64,000 nucleotides of DNA. Source: Paralichthys olivaceus (lineage: Eukaryota > Chordata > Actinopteri > Pleuronectiformes > Paralichthyidae). A model generated the notes under the pieces. That model saw nothing but the letters and a program-made list of their open reading frames with translations, was not told the DNA's origin and searched no databases. How positions within the stretch are numbered: position 1 is the first letter of the stretch; each line of letters starts with the position of its first letter. The position numbers and the translations under genes are program-made. Shown here piece by piece: positions 31,672 to 55,622 of this stretch. The DNA lies in assembly GCF_024713975.1 (NCBI RefSeq), contig NC_091109.1, forward strand, positions 20,429,760-20,493,759. Reading direction: 5' to 3'.

Positions 31672-34537
31672 TGTGCTGGAAAGTCATTTAACATTGATTT
31701 ATTTTGAAAGTTACTTCCTTGAACCACCCGGTCCTGATGTTGTTGTTAACATTAATACAATTGTTCGTTTAATTTGAGCCTCTTTTTTCAGATCAAGTGA
31801 TTCTAATCTTTCTTTATTGCTGTCGGTAGTTTCCTGGTGGGAAGGTTCAAAATTCCTGATCTGCAGCATTAAAATCTTTCACCGATATCCACTCTGGAAA
31901 ATATTTGGACAGTTGGACATGAAATGCGACGATTTAGCTTTTTCACACATGAAGAATTTAACAGGTCAGATGTGTTTACAACAATACATATGCATCAATA
32001 TCGTCAAAGCCATCTCAATAGTTACCACGTTTACTTAAAATCCCAAATGTGAACCTCATGGTGGCGCTAGAGGAAGAGTGAGGGGATGTCAGCCATGACT
32101 GTGACTATGGTGTTTTATGAGAATCCACTGAACAACTGTTGAGATATTTCAGTCCGGCACAAAGAGCCCAATAAAAACAGTGATGTTTGTTTGTGTCACA
32201 TTAAGGCGTTTTAACACAGCTATCTAACAACGGAGACGTATAGGAGCCGCAAACATCTGTCTGAAACATCTGCGGTGAAGGCCCGACTGTTTTCACTTGT
32301 TCTAAAAAGCATCTTCAGACTAACTCCGCTGCACAGACACTGATCAATGATGCGCAGAATAAATAACAGAAGAGGAAGATTTGACTGATTCTTCACCGCA
32401 GCCGAGTGCAGTCAATGGTTGTGACTCACAATTCCTACTATTATTTCAAGAGCTTGTTTCACTGCTCCTGCAACCACAGCTGCTGCATCCTCTGACAGCG
32501 ACTGCATGCAACAAGTACCCAGTAAGAGGGGATGCTGAAAGGCTTTCTGGGAAATAAAAGAACTCTCTCCCTGCAGTAGACGAGGCAGCGGAGACAGAAG
32601 ATGAAAAGGAAAGATAACAGAATCTTCTCTTAGATGATGTGTAACAGTGGATGTTTCTCTTTCATGCACCAACCAGTTTTTCTTTCTCTGGCAGTAAATG
32701 ATGCACAGAGCCTTAAAGCAACCGGGCTCTAAGTGTGGCAGTCCTCCACGGACCAACGCTGTTTACTTAAACTGGGTCACAATCAAGCTGCTTTCAGGCG
32801 TGCACCGGAGTCTGGTGCAGGCCTCTGACGGAAAAAGATTTTCAAAAGTAAAGTCGTAACTAAGACGAGACTTACGAGAAAATACATTCGTAATATTACG
32901 AGAATAAAGTTGTGATACTACAAGCTGGGATTTTATTCTATTCTTCATTCTTGTAACATCACGACTTTATCCTCAAAGAATTCAGACTTTTTTCTCAGAA
33001 TGCAAACATGTAGAAGAAGCGGAAGATCTTGGGAAGACGGCGAGATTCAAGATCTTTCGGTGATAAGGGAAAATGTCTGGTCCCAATTTTTCCAGAGATA
33101 ATTTCTGAAAACAGCTTAAGAGACTCGTGGAAACACGCAAAAGACACAAGCTACACATTAGAGCTGGCGACTCAGGTCTATTAGTCAGAACGCTCTGATT
33201 ACAACCTCATAACTTCATCAAATCTTTTGACTAATTGCTCCAGAGGTGTCGAGCTTATCCTCGTAAATCAACCATAAGAAGACCAGCGTGGAGACAAGAG
33301 GCGTCTGCGCTCCTCTTTGTAATTAAAATGCTCCGCTCCATAACTTTTAAGGTTGTCTGGGACGCCTGCAACCGGACGCCGGTGTTACGTTTAATTACCA
33401 TCAATCAGAGGATGAAGACCCGTCTGTGGACAGTGTCTGTGCTCAGGCCCGCAGACGCTGACCTTCGACCTCAGTGTGTGTTTGTTTTGACAGCTGGACT
33501 TTATTTTTATGTGACGTTTTTATGCAACTAAAAGAGGAAAGGAGCTAAAGCGGCAAATATTCATCCTTCTGCAGCAGCCTCTGGGAACTTCTCCAGGGAA
33601 CTTTAGAGTCCTTAAATCACTGATTAAGAGTGTGTGTGTGTGAGAGAGAGAGAGAGAGTGAGAGAGAGCGAGAGAGTGAGAGAGAGCATTACTTAAAATA
33701 AAAAAAACAAGCAATTTAAAATGCTAAAATTTGATTTTGAAGCTGGCTCCATTCATATATTTTACTTTATTTCATTTCTATACAAGACTTTTTTATCCAT
33801 GACGTTACTTAATGACGTTATAATCACATTATATTACATTAAATATGTTTTTTCAGGGCTAATATCCATTGACTCCCATTGACTTCATAGAAACAGTTTG
33901 GAAATGTGTCTTTTTAAATTCAGAATGAAAACTTAAGTGCCTTCAAATCAACTATTTTACAAAATCTAAGGTCAAATCGTCTCTGTATTTATTTTACATA
34001 TTTGAACTGTTTTTCACAGGTTTGTTCATGTTTGTGTCTCTGACCTCTTATATTCTGATGTTTTCATCTCTTTTATTTTTGCTTCAACACGTTTTAAACG
34101 ATGCTCTCTGATTTCAACCCGATTTCTTTTCTGCACCTTGAATCTGCCTGTGTGTGAAATGCGCCTGGTCCTGCTGTGCGCGTGCATACCTTCAGTATGG
34201 TGTCCAGGTGAACCGGGTCCAGCACGCTCCCCTTTCGGCTGGTGACGATCACGCGCCCGTACCGACCGGGTGTCTGCAGGTCTGAGTAGAGCGCGTGCTT
34301 GGACCGGTTCACCGGGAACAGGCTGTCCACCAGGTTGCCCTCGATCTTGGCCAGGCTGTGCTTTGGTGCGAGCAGGTTCTCCACGTCCTCCTCCACGCGG
34401 TACCGGCTGAAGCTGGCGCCGAGCAGGATGGAGAGGAGCACGGGCGCCGAGGCGAAGAACACCGGGTGGCTCGCCACGAACCGGCCCAGTGCGTGGAAGG
34501 AGGTCCGCAGGCCTGCGTGCAACACCTGGCGCAGCAT
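25588..34537 (-). CDS. ptchd1: Patched domain-containing protein 1
   Basis: Four coding exons: 34190-34537, 30581-31295, 26795-27528 and 25588-26688, with phases 0-0, 0-1, 1-0, 0-end, giving about 965 residues (human about 888). It is a multipass membrane protein of the Patched/sterol-sensing-domain family, neuronal and synaptic in mammals. The start [14 protein letters not shown] and the following [20 protein letters not shown] helix, [80 protein letters not shown] and [12 protein letters not shown] all match PTCHD1. The C-terminus [11 protein letters not shown] is the conserved PDZ-binding end. Upstream Met codons are in frame, but the MLRQ start is chosen by family similarity. Extra length comes from a His-rich insert in exon 3 and a Gly/Arg-rich stretch in exon 2. 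The exons are much more GC-rich than the surrounding DNA. Confidence 0.97.
26743..26781. repeat. (TG)n microsatellite 13 bp inside the intron after ptchd1 exon 3
   Basis: A pure TG tract on the plus strand. In the ptchd1 transcript it is a CA tract starting about 13 nt after the 5' splice site at 26794/26795. Such tracts next to donors are known binding sites for hnRNP L and can change exon use. Confidence 0.85.
26922..27130 (-). CDS. ptchd1: Histidine-rich insertion in the Ptchd1 loop between helices 6 and 7
   Basis: Within exon 3, after [10 protein letters not shown] and before DSHLLLGC, about 65 residues are dominated by His, Thr, Pro and Asn ([38 protein letters not shown]). The human protein has a short acidic His-poor segment here, as I remember it. 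The coding DNA is an impure (GTGTGT)-type tract on the plus strand, so it probably arose by microsatellite expansion read as His-Thr codons. By the family topology the loop is cytoplasmic. Metal binding is possible but not shown. Confidence 0.85.
28645..28660. promoter_or_regulatory. Perfect palindromic X-box (RFX-type) motif
   Basis: GGTTGCCATGGCAACC is a perfect 16-bp palindrome matching the RFX consensus GTNRCC-N2-RGYAAC. It is in ptchd1 intron 2. Other close matches in the window are at 25540-25553, 42065-42078, 58293-58306 (within mbtps2 coding sequence), 63773-63786, and one with a single mismatch at 36259-36272, about 1.7 kb upstream of the ptchd1 start. Binding is inferred from the motif only. 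Confidence 0.5.
29932..30010 (-). mobile_element. Dispersed teleost repeat, reverse copy
   Basis: It reads CAGCCAGCCACTAGGTGG, then TTTGGCTTCAC, then GTCGTCCATCTTTATATTCA and GACTATA. This is the reverse complement of the better-preserved forward copy at 39640-39720 (GACTG, ATATAACAATGGATGAC, GTGAAGCCAAAACATCTCC, CCCCCTAGTGGCTGG). A short 5' piece of the same family is at 37641-37668. I recognise this family as widespread in fish genomes. Its class is not certain. Confidence 0.6.
31635..31671. repeat. (TG)n microsatellite in ptchd1 intron 1
   Basis: Pure TG tract on the plus strand about 340 bp upstream (in transcript sense) of ptchd1 exon 2. No other feature is recognised in the surrounding intron apart from the inverted-repeat element at 32785. 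Confidence 0.8.
32785..33118. mobile_element. MITE-like element with terminal inverted repeats, copy 2, in ptchd1 intron 1
   Basis: The left end AAGCTGCTTTCAGGCGTGCA and right end CTGAAAACAGCTT give the same inverted-repeat ends as the element at 18577-18936. The interior differs: it carries an AT-rich series of ACGAGAATAAAGT / AAAGTCGTAA-type words (about 32845-32995), another simple repeat I associate with fish genomes. The shared ends with different interiors suggest a family of non-autonomous elements. Confidence 0.5.
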
Positions 34538-35410
34538 CCTAGCGCGCGGCCGCGGCTCGAGCCTCTCCCACCGACCGGAAAGCCCCGGAGCACTGGCGAG
34601 CATCAGGGGCCGCCGGACGCATCGGTGGGTTCCGTGGCTCTCAGCCCGCGGGAGGAGAGGTGACGCCGGGTGGTGGCAGGATCTGTCCCCGGAGCAGGAG
34701 GTCAGCAGCCGGGGAGAAGCCAGCCCTCCTCCGGTCACAGGGGCGCCGCGTTCCCCGGGGTTCTCTCATCCGCTGGATCAACACAGAGGACACAAGTGCG
34801 TTAGAGGATCCAGCGTCTCTCTGCTCTGCAACAAACCGACACCCGAGCCTACTTTACATTTAGCAGCCTCCACCCCGGTGCCTTCACGCGCCCTTCAACC
34901 TGCATGGATCCGTGCGCAACAGAAAAACCATCGCAGCGCCAAATCGCGCTCATAATTAGATTATCACACCTCAGCCTCTCCGGCGAGGAGCCGCCGCGCA
35001 CTCGGACAGGTTGCAGTCACTCCGGCTGGAGGGGGCACATACCTGCAGAGGGGAACCAGGGGGGCCGACCCCGTGATGACGGAGATCATCTCATTCAGCC
35101 CCAGACGCGCAGCTCCACCCTACATCACCGCGCAGCCCGATGCGTGGTCGCGGTGTCGCGGTCCGGTAAGCCTGGGTGAAAGTGACGCGGTGTGCACGCG
35201 TGCACCGGGGGATGCCGGTGGAGCAGATCAGCCCGGTGTTGGGTTTTCCTCTGCGGCAGAAGGCGTCCCTGTCCTCCGCCCTCTCCTCCTCTCTCCTCGT
35301 CGCCCCCCCCCTCTGTTGCTGTGGCGGAGTCGCTGTTGTCCTCCTCCGCCGCCGGGCTGCTCTCTCCCGGCTGCTCGGATCGGATCGGTGGGAAGTCACG
35401 TCACTGATTA
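34190..35410. promoter_or_regulatory. CpG-rich first exon and probable promoter region of ptchd1
   Basis: From the first coding exon up to about 35410 the sequence is strongly GC-rich with many CpG dinucleotides, unlike the AT-rich DNA on both sides. This is the usual appearance of a vertebrate CpG-island promoter. It ends in long CT/TC tracts (about 35435-35530). No TATA box at a convincing distance is visible, and the transcription start cannot be placed by eye. Confidence 0.6.
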
Positions 35411-35497
35411 CCGGCTTCAAACCGGGGACCGTCTCTCTGTCTCTCTCTCTCTCTCTGTCTCTCTGCCTCTCCCCCTCTGAGACCCCTTCTCCTGCCC

Positions 35498-35534
<37 letters not shown>

Positions 35535-36484
35535 CTGCCACAATGCAGAGAAACAAAAACATTAGACTGAGTGGCACCGAGTGTGTGTGTGTGTGTGTGT
35601 GTGTGCAGAAATTATACTATAATATTTCTATCAATCCAAAATATGTTATACCAGCCTGTAGTGTGTGGTGACTCTATGTGTGTAACACAATGGCAAATCC
35701 CAAAACACAAAAACAACACATATAGAATCTATTCAACAAAACAGCAAAAACACAACAAATCAAGTAAAACAACAGTAAAAAAAAAAAAAAAAAACTTTAA
35801 GCATTTTTTAAGTAAATGCTGACAGAGCGTGTCTTTGTGGTTTGTCTTGTTTTCACTTCAGGGTCTTGTGAATAAAAAAAAAAACACCTCATATATTTCA
35901 AACTGTTTCGTTATATGTTCATAAAATATAAAATAGTGGACGACATATTATTTTTATTGTATTTTATTCTGGTTGCTGTTCTGAGGATTCACGTCGAATG
36001 ACAAAAATCTAAGTTCCAATTTTTTAAACCTGTTGGAGTTTGTGTCGGCAGAATTTTATGTTATCATTTTACTCTGCGACATGTGCAACTTCATGAATTT
36101 GCTCAGTCACATATAGTCATGGAGCGACGACTGAGTGTGTGTGTGTGTGTGTGTGTGAGTGTGTGTGTGTGTGTGTGTGTGAGTGTGTGTGTGAGTGTGT
36201 GTGTGTGTCCTCGCTGAAGATTCATGAAGCAACGCTTAGGTTTGATGTTGAGTAGCCAGTTGCTATGGCAACCAGACAAATTACTTTTTTTTTTTTAAAC
36301 ACAGCGTAGGTTCCCATGGCAACGGTGATGCCACCCATCCCCCCCACAAAACACACACAAACACACATACACCCACATTACACCTCCACAAACACACACA
36401 CACACACACTTTCTCTCTCTGTGTGTGTCTGTCACACACACCTGCTGACTCTCAATCTGCTTACGGAGTGGATGTGTCAGATAC

Positions 36485-36486
<2 letters not shown>

Positions 36487-36541
<55 letters not shown>
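36487..36541. repeat. (CA)n microsatellite
   Basis: Long pure CA tract between ptchd1 and phex, close to further CA/TG tracts on both sides (36134-36209 and 36347-36412), making a local cluster of dinucleotide repeats. Confidence 0.85.
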
Positions 36542-36543
<2 letters not shown>

Positions 36544-39500
36544 AGAGCAGGGAGTGGAGATAACAGTGTGCTGCAGACGTACTGAGATCACACACTCCTC
36601 CTGTCTGCCTTCGTATTCAAACCCATGAAATCAAATGAACAACAGTCTTCAATGGTCCACACGGGGACACTAATGGCTCCGTCCTCACCAGAAATCATTA
36701 ATCAAGGCGGTTTGTAATAAAACCATCCAGACACACACAACATAAGTTTTTCTTCCACCTGTTTGCTGGACAGTGACGGTTCAGACTCATGAGATTAAAC
36801 GTAATATTTGTTTGATAAGCAAAGGAAACATTCTTAAAAAAGATTAGGTCCCAAAATAAAACATGACTTTTTTTTGTAATTGCATATCTAAAACAAAAAA
36901 TACCTTGTTTGTCCCCGAGGACAATATTCCGCTCGCATTCACAGAAAAACCACATTTAATACATGATCTTGGAAAATGAATGCATTTGTCATTGATTTCT
37001 GCTGCTGCAGTAATTGGTGTATCAGGGGAGAACACACATCCGTTCTTCAGTGTGCAACAGCAATTACCTACTATAACTCATTTAGTTAATAGCTGCATCC
37101 AGCCTGTGTCCACTTGTTGCTTCTGTTCCCGACCATGTGAACAAGGGTCACTGACAGTTCGCCTGAATCTGCGGCTTCTCCCGACTCTACGGAGCTTCGG
37201 TGGATTTCGGCTCTTTGCTTTGCCGGGTTCGGTTTACTCTCGCCGCTGCAGGACCATGAGAAAGACCGTGGCTTTGTTGGAATATGGAATAATCACCTTT
37301 CTCTCTATTATCTACGACCACAAACTGTCTCTAGCCTCGACTAAGTGCTACGAGCGTCCAAACATCACCGAAGTGAAATGATGCTGTCGTCACTACAAGT
37401 GGATTATTACACGATCTGAAAATTTGTTTTATATCAATTCAATGTAGAGTATAGACTCAACACACTTTACTATGATGTCAAATTAATATCATGTGAAAAA
37501 AAAAAACTGAACTGGAGGAAACAGGTCAAATATTACTGAGGTTACAATGATGACCTGAAATTTAAAAAAAGATAAATGAAAACAGAAAAGGGTCATTTGC
37601 ACATTAACAATTATAATAACAGTTAACTATAGATCATAAGCATAGACTGTATATAAAGATGGACAACATCTGTCCAAAGGTGAGGATGAAAAACTGGCTT
37701 TAGTACAGATGATAAATCTCAACTTCTCCATGTTAGCAGATGGGACAGCTAAAAAAAATAAAAGTCCACGTGCAACAAAAATGTCTCAAAGATGGTATCG
37801 GTCGTCTTAGGTCGTTTTTAATCACACAGAGGTTTGTTCCAATGTAAATGTTGTTTTAGTTAAGTTTGATTTAAACGGTGGGAGCACGCCTCAACACTAT
37901 CAACAATACTGTTCAGACTACGGTGTCAAGTAACGTCAAAAACACAACATGTACCCAAGATATTTCATTTTTGTACAATAGGAGAAAGAGGAAAAGTGTT
38001 TATATATTTATATATACTCCTTATTAGTTTGTAGAATCCACCAATGGGGGTCTGTGGTTGTAGGGGGACAGTTTCTTATAATAACTCATCCTGAGCAGCT
38101 CTTACTTCAACAAGGTGTTAACATGCTACTGTGGGTTAATCAGCCTGTTGGGAAAACCAGCGTTTCTGAGAAAAACCTGGATTAAAACTGAAAAAGAAAA
38201 GCACAAGGAAACAACATCTGTTTATACACGTTCTAATCCACTATTCAATTAGTCGTCAATTAGCCTTTAATCCCCATTAGCAGTCCAGCGTGAGACGAGC
38301 GGTGGAGGAATGAATGAGCGAGCGTCTCCCCGGGGAGGAAGGAAGAGCAGAATGGAAAATGAAAGACTGCAGAGATATACGGGGGCTCGGGGCAGTTTCT
38401 GATAAGAAAAGTACTAATTAGTGTCGCTGAATGATTTATAGAAATCAGAAGTGTGAGAGTGTGTGTGTGTGTGTGTGTGTGTGTCTGTGTGCGTGTGTGA
38501 CAGCAAGAGGAAGGTGGAGAAAATGAATGGGGTCCATTTTTGCCAGGCTATTTTCAGCCCCTACAGAAACAGAGGAGGGAAAATCCTCCAGGGTCAGAAA
38601 CCTGCAGCCGACACACGAATACACATGTGCACACTTCAACACACAAACCCACGCACACAAAACGGTTTAGGCAGCAAAGAGGAGAGCATCAGGTTGTCGT
38701 TCCTCCCATGTTAGTTCATGTGCACGACACCCTCCCTCCATTATTGAACAGAGCTATCAGGACGCAGCGTCGGTATATTTTTATATTTTTGTGAATAGGC
38801 TCCTCTCGCTGCGTCCACGCTCCTCCACCGCCCACCTTCCTCTTTCTTACACCCCTCCCATCCCCCAATCCATCTGTTTTGGTGGAGGCCATCTATTAAT
38901 AAAGAGTCAATCCTTTCATTTTTCTATTTCCCCCGTTCTCCTGTATTATTTATTTACCCATCTATCTGTAGTTACACGGGGCAGATATGCTTGCAGAGAT
39001 TGCGACGCATCCAATCCCCCTTCAGCGGGGAAAAACTTTACCCGTCATAAGAAATTAAGACTTAATTTCACCCCAACTCCTCGAGTTGTATTCCAAATAT
39101 GAAAAATCCTGATCCGCTGAGATTTATAATTTTAGACCTGGCTCTGCTTGGCAGCTCGTCTTATTCAAATGAAGTGAATTTGCAAAAATGTTACAGCAGC
39201 TGAGTCAGTTCAAACGGAGAACATCTTCCTGATTAGAGGGATTTTCACACTCCAGCACTGAGGAGTCATAACGTGGCAGCTGGAGGAGGAGATGGAGGAA
39301 ATTTATTTTTTATTAAAAAGCTAATAACGGCGATTAGCTACTAACAGCAGCACCAAATGTGGGAGAGGCCTCAAAACCGCCTGATGATAATCAATCATAA
39401 ATTTGAGATGAAGCACAACTACAGTGGTGAAGCTGATACAGGATAATACACATTACTGCTGGAAATGATAAAATGAATTATCTCCCTTTGCTTTTTGGCA

Positions 39501-39639
39501 CGAACGTGGGGCAGAGAAGAAGAAACAAGTTATGTTCAAATCTGCATCCATGGGTCAATAATATATATATATCTATATATATATAGATATATATATAAAA
39601 TGAAATATATAAATATATATATATATATTATTACTGCGA

Positions 39640-39720
39640 GTAGACTGAATATAACAATGGATGACATGACAGCTCCCAAAAAGTGAAGCCAAAACATCTC
39701 CATTGCCCCCTAGTGGCTGG
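39640..39720 (+). mobile_element. Dispersed teleost repeat, forward copy
   Basis: Same family as 29932-30010 in the opposite orientation, with the parts GTAGACTGAATATAACAATG, AAGTGAAGCCAAAACATCTC and GCCCCCTAGTGGCTGG in order. It lies directly after an (AT)n tract (39561-39631) that may be its insertion site or a by-product of insertion. Confidence 0.6.
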
Positions 39721-42009
39721 CTCAAGGTAGCAGCGAGGACACGGTCCAAACAAAAAGTAAAATAAATAAGTCAAATAATTTTTTTTCTGTCATTTTGATG
39801 TGAGCTGAACTTTTAATGTGTTCATGTCTCTCATAAGTTTCGTTTTAAAATTGTTATTTTAAACGTCACGATCGACTCGCTATCGGTCAAATCGATACGC
39901 CGGCTGCAGACCCCGGCTCCTGATGACGCCAAAAGATGGCAGCACCGGTATCTGAGGTATTTTTTTTATATTTTAAACACATGTAGATTTTTTTTTTCAG
40001 TTTAAGAATGATTTCAGATTTACAGCTTCGTCTATTAAAGGTTTTACATCCACACACGTAACGTTCCCTCCAAAATGACTGAATGTCCTAACTGCACGAC
40101 ACGTGTCTGAGTCTCACTGAACACGACACCTTCAGTCACAGAACAAATGCTCTCGACCTGGGCGTTTGCAGAATGGAAGGATTTCTCTTCGGTTTCCACT
40201 TTCCACACATGCTTTTGCAAAACATATTCAAAAATAACACCCAGCGCTCTCCCTGACGGCCCGTCTGTCAAACTCCATCTTGTCATCTCTCAGTTCCACT
40301 GTTCTCAGTGTCAACATATGCACCATCTGGATCTCCTCCTCCTTCCATGTTTTCAGTTCATCCGTCTATCTTCATTTCCCTCTCTGCTATTACAGAGCAT
40401 CTACTTTCTGCTCCCTCCCGGTGGTCGGCAGCATTCATAATTTCTAAATGTCATTTGGACATTAGCTCATGAGGCCTGCAGGCAGGATGCTGTAAGTAGC
40501 GGGGTGATGGAGGAGGGAGGTCATCGCGAGGGGCACGAGCAGAGAAATAAAGTAAAGTCGTGGCCTCTCGGAGACTCTGAGATCTGATTATAGTCACAGC
40601 GCAGGAACAGAGATGGATGCGGATGGATGCAGATAGAAGAAGAAGAAGAAAAAAACCCTGCCTGCTCTGCTTCGTCTTTACATACAGGAAAAAAAGATAA
40701 AGAGCAAAGAAAACATGGAGAAGCCCGATGACTTCGGCAGTGCCTGAGGAAAACCCGATTATGGAAAAGGTCAGGGTGTGAAATCTGAGACGAGCGGTTC
40801 GAGAGCTAAATTTAATCTGTGTGATCGCTCGTCTGTAACATGTACGCCATCTCCAACGAGGCCTGGAGGCATGTTAAACTGCCCCTCACTGGACGGATGC
40901 AGAACTGCAGGACTGGGCAGCATCAGGCTGCAGGGATCTAATGCGTCTCTGGGCAGTTTGAGCCTCTGACAAACAACAGCCACGACTTGATTTTCTACTG
41001 TTTGCACAGATATTGATGTAGCTGTGTTGAGCAGGGACTGATCCCGGTGACAAATCAGTAGTTTAATCACTGTAGCTGTCATTTTTACTCCGGCCACTAA
41101 AGTAGATTTATCTCGATTCGATGAGGTAACGGCACAAAGTCCGACACTAACTCATGTTTAACTGCTGCAGCATCACAGAGCATCGTGGCGGCTGCAGGGA
41201 CAGTTAGTCATGTGAGACGGCGGCGCCTCAGGTATCGAACCCCTCAGAGACAATCTGCTGAGGCGTAAATTCAGGGAGGAGTAAAATTTGATTTTGTTTT
41301 AAATTCATCAACTCTTTCGGACTTTTCTAAACACATGGAGGAAATCTTTCTGCACTCCGTGTAGTACAGTGGTACTCTGGGATTAATAAAGTACTCTGTC
41401 TATAAATACTATGCAATCAGAAGAATTTAAAACACACTTGAGTACAACAATGCACACAAAGCTGCTTCTATTTTGGACTCCATCCTTCAGGCAATGGTGC
41501 AGATTCACAAAACAAAATTGATCTTAGTTGAGCAACAAATGATATATTATTCTCATTTTTACTGCTGTTTCCGCTGGAGTGAATTCAATTTTGCAACGAA
41601 ACACAAAAACTACAACATCACAGCGACAACGAAACAACAAGAACATTCAAGCAAACATCTGAGTGAAATGTTTCAGGAGCAGGAGGAGGCTGGAGATTCT
41701 CCGTCAGTGTTTCAACTCCCCGTTGATAATTATCTGGAAGAAAAGCTGCCTGGCTCCCGTGGCTCGATCTTATTTACACATCTAGTAAACTTAAATCTCG
41801 GTTCATTGTCATCCGTCTCACTTATTCTGTATCTTTGTCTATCGATCACCAATCCAACACACACACACACACACACACAGACACACACACACCAGCAGAA
41901 CAGACTGAGGCTCTGGACTGATGTCTAATTGGTGTGTATTGATGTTACTGCTGCTGGAGTTTCCACAAATACACGTCATTAATGTTTCCTCCCGCCTGAT
42001 GCTGTACGA

Positions 42010-42045
<36 letters not shown>

Positions 42046-43292
42046 GCATCTCAACACAGAAGAAGTTGCCATGGTAACTGCTGACATAAATGAATGAGAT
42101 GTGTGTGTGTGTGTGTGTAATGGCAGGTCTCGAGGTAAATCAACAAATGGACATTGTCTCTGTTCCAACCCCACTCTCTCCTTACATCTTTTGTCCTCCA
42201 ATCCGTCAGCCCTTCCATCGACTGTCCACCACCTCGCTCATCAAACCCCACAGGACACGGTCACAAGGTGAAGGGACGGAACAAGAGTTTTATTAAGACC
42301 CTCAGAGGAATAAACATGACGGAAAAAACAGAAGCACAGTGAACCGCGATCACAGGAAACAGTGACAGAGGAGCAATTCGTCCCCATTACATAAAGAAAA
42401 CATCTCCAGATAATAAAATGTAAATATATATATATTTTTTGTAACATATCCTGCAGTGGTTTCAGTATATCTGCACTGCACACACTCATGTTACAGCACT
42501 GACTGTTGCTTTGAAGGCGTTAAATACAATTCATAGACTGATATGAATGGCCAGTGATCTCGTTAATCGACTGATTGTTTAATCGAAAATCAAAAATGAC
42601 AGCAGTGCTATTTGGTCAATAGCACATAAATGAACATAAATGAAAAATAATTAGGAAAATTAACAATATCCATGAGCTAAATTCACTATTTACTATCTTT
42701 GCTGGATTCTATGTAAAATTGTGCGCAGACGATGGTAACTTGTTTCCACAAGATAAAAAATAAACATGATGTATTAGCACCATTAAAACTTTAAAAGCCA
42801 CAGTTGGTCCAGATGACAGGTGAAGTGGTGTCAGGGAAACATCTAAATCAACCATGTAAACACAAAGCTTGAATTCAGGAAGAGCTGGGGCAACAGGTCT
42901 GTGTCACAAATCAGCAGCGTCCAAAATAAACTTGGACACAGGGTTTTTCTTTGAATCACAACTATGAAAAAAAAAAAATCAATTAAACGTGGAACAACAT
43001 GGCGACAATCATTTAAATACACAAAACAACCTGGAAAGTTGATTTAGAAATAAAAAAAAAAATGTTTAAAACAATAGAAGCTATTGTAATTTTCTGAGTA
43101 ACCTCCAGTCGTCCAGAGAAACATCACGTCACACAAGAACCTGCCGTTCAGTTCAGTGCCACAGACTCAAAGACAAACAGGGAGTTCATCTCGAGATTTG
43201 AGTTCTTATGATTCTGTGAGTTCAGCAGCCTCAGGCCGAACTGAAGCAGACAAACAAAGTCCGACGGAAACCGGGGACTTATTAAAAGAGAT

Positions 43293-43326
<34 letters not shown>

Positions 43327-44037
43327 CACACTCTACAAAACATATGAAGTCTCACATTACGTGTCAAACATATATGAGAAGGTTGATATCACTTTACTTT
43401 CTGAACAGTACATTGTCATGAAACAGGCGTGCACAATTATTTCAAGCAAAATATATGGTTTCAAAGATATTTTAGATTTTTCTGTATTTTAGGTTTTGCT
43501 CAAACATGAATTAGTCTTTGGTTTGATGGATTCTGGGAATCCATCGACTAGGCCGCTAATAAATACGTCTATAGATGTTGACCTGATATATTTCTGCTTC
43601 TCACAGTCACTGTAACATCTAGAATATGTGTTCCTGTAAAAATATATATATAGTCATTGTACCTTCACCCTGATGTATAACTTCTTTATTCCCATGGGAA
43701 AGGCTCGACCTTTATCTCGTCACACTTACAGTGCATGTCCCGTTCGTCTGTTGTTATAGAAAAATGGCAGTTTTTACAACAACAGCTTGCAAATATATTT
43801 TTGCCAAACGTAATCGATAAACTATGACTGACAAAAGTCTCGAGTCATAATTTATGCCGTAGCTGCAACGTGTGCAGTAAATATACCTTTAAAATTCAGT
43901 TCCTAGCATGAGTTGGGTTCAGAGAATAACTCACATCATGTAAACTATGTAGGCTACGTCCGGCATGATCAGCCTTTTCAACACAGGCCTCCTGCTCACG
44001 GCTCGGGCCACGTTCAGGGTAACGCTGAGGTCAGAGG

Positions 44038-55019
<10,982 letters not shown>

Positions 55020-55420
55020 GACTTACTTTTACCACACACACACACAGACACACACAGACAGACACACACTAAAAAAAATCTCTTGCAGCTGAAAAAACAC
55101 AACAAAAAGTGGAGAAATCTGAAAAAATAAATGAATGAATGGAGAAATTCGAATCCAGGATTTTAGAGCATATTCCTGATTTTAAAATATTTGTATATTT
55201 TATTCACTTTCTCTATCTGCGTCTCGTTGCCTGCTGCTATCTGAGAATCTGCAGGACTCTAACTTCACCCCAGCTCTTCAAACTGTCCGTCCCTCCCTCA
55301 CCACTCCTCCTCTCCCCCATTACTCCTCCTCTCCTCTCCACTCTCCCTCCCTCCAGGGACCAGGCGTCCCAGTGGAGAGCAGAAATCATTTATTAAAATC
55401 AGGCTAAAACCAGAACATTA

Positions 55421-55465
<45 letters not shown>

Positions 55466-55586
55466 ATGTGAAGTGTGTGCACGTGTGAAGTGTGTGTTTA
55501 ATCTCATGTTCAAAACAGCAGGGTGCTCTGCTCGAGACAGTCAGATCAGACAGTCAGTAGACCAGAATCAAATTAGAATCACTTAC

Positions 55587-55622
<36 letters not shown>

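Larger units (their letters stand above)
34538..44037. other. Intergenic region between ptchd1 and phex
   Basis: About 9.5 kb with no supported gene. Apart from the ptchd1 promoter region it holds many simple repeats: TG tracts at about 35581-35605, 36134-36209 and 38457-38484, CA tracts at 36347-36412 and 36487-36541, AT at 39561-39631, and CA at 41858-41893, 42013-42043 and 43293-43330. It also has the dispersed repeats at 37641 and 39640. The longest open frame (36980-37381, plus strand) has no recognisable domain and I do not call it. A candidate polyadenylation signal for phex (AATAAA on the minus strand) is at 43685-43690. Confidence 0.55.

Noticed and set aside
34094..34738. A longer N-terminus for Ptchd1 starting upstream of MLRQ
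   Set aside because: The frame is open upstream, but the sequence is GC-rich, low in similarity to the family, and human PTCHD1 starts at MLRQ. Treated as 5' UTR.
36980..37381. A 133-residue plus-strand open frame between ptchd1 and phex
   Set aside because: No recognisable domain, no splice context, and a length compatible with chance in this base composition.
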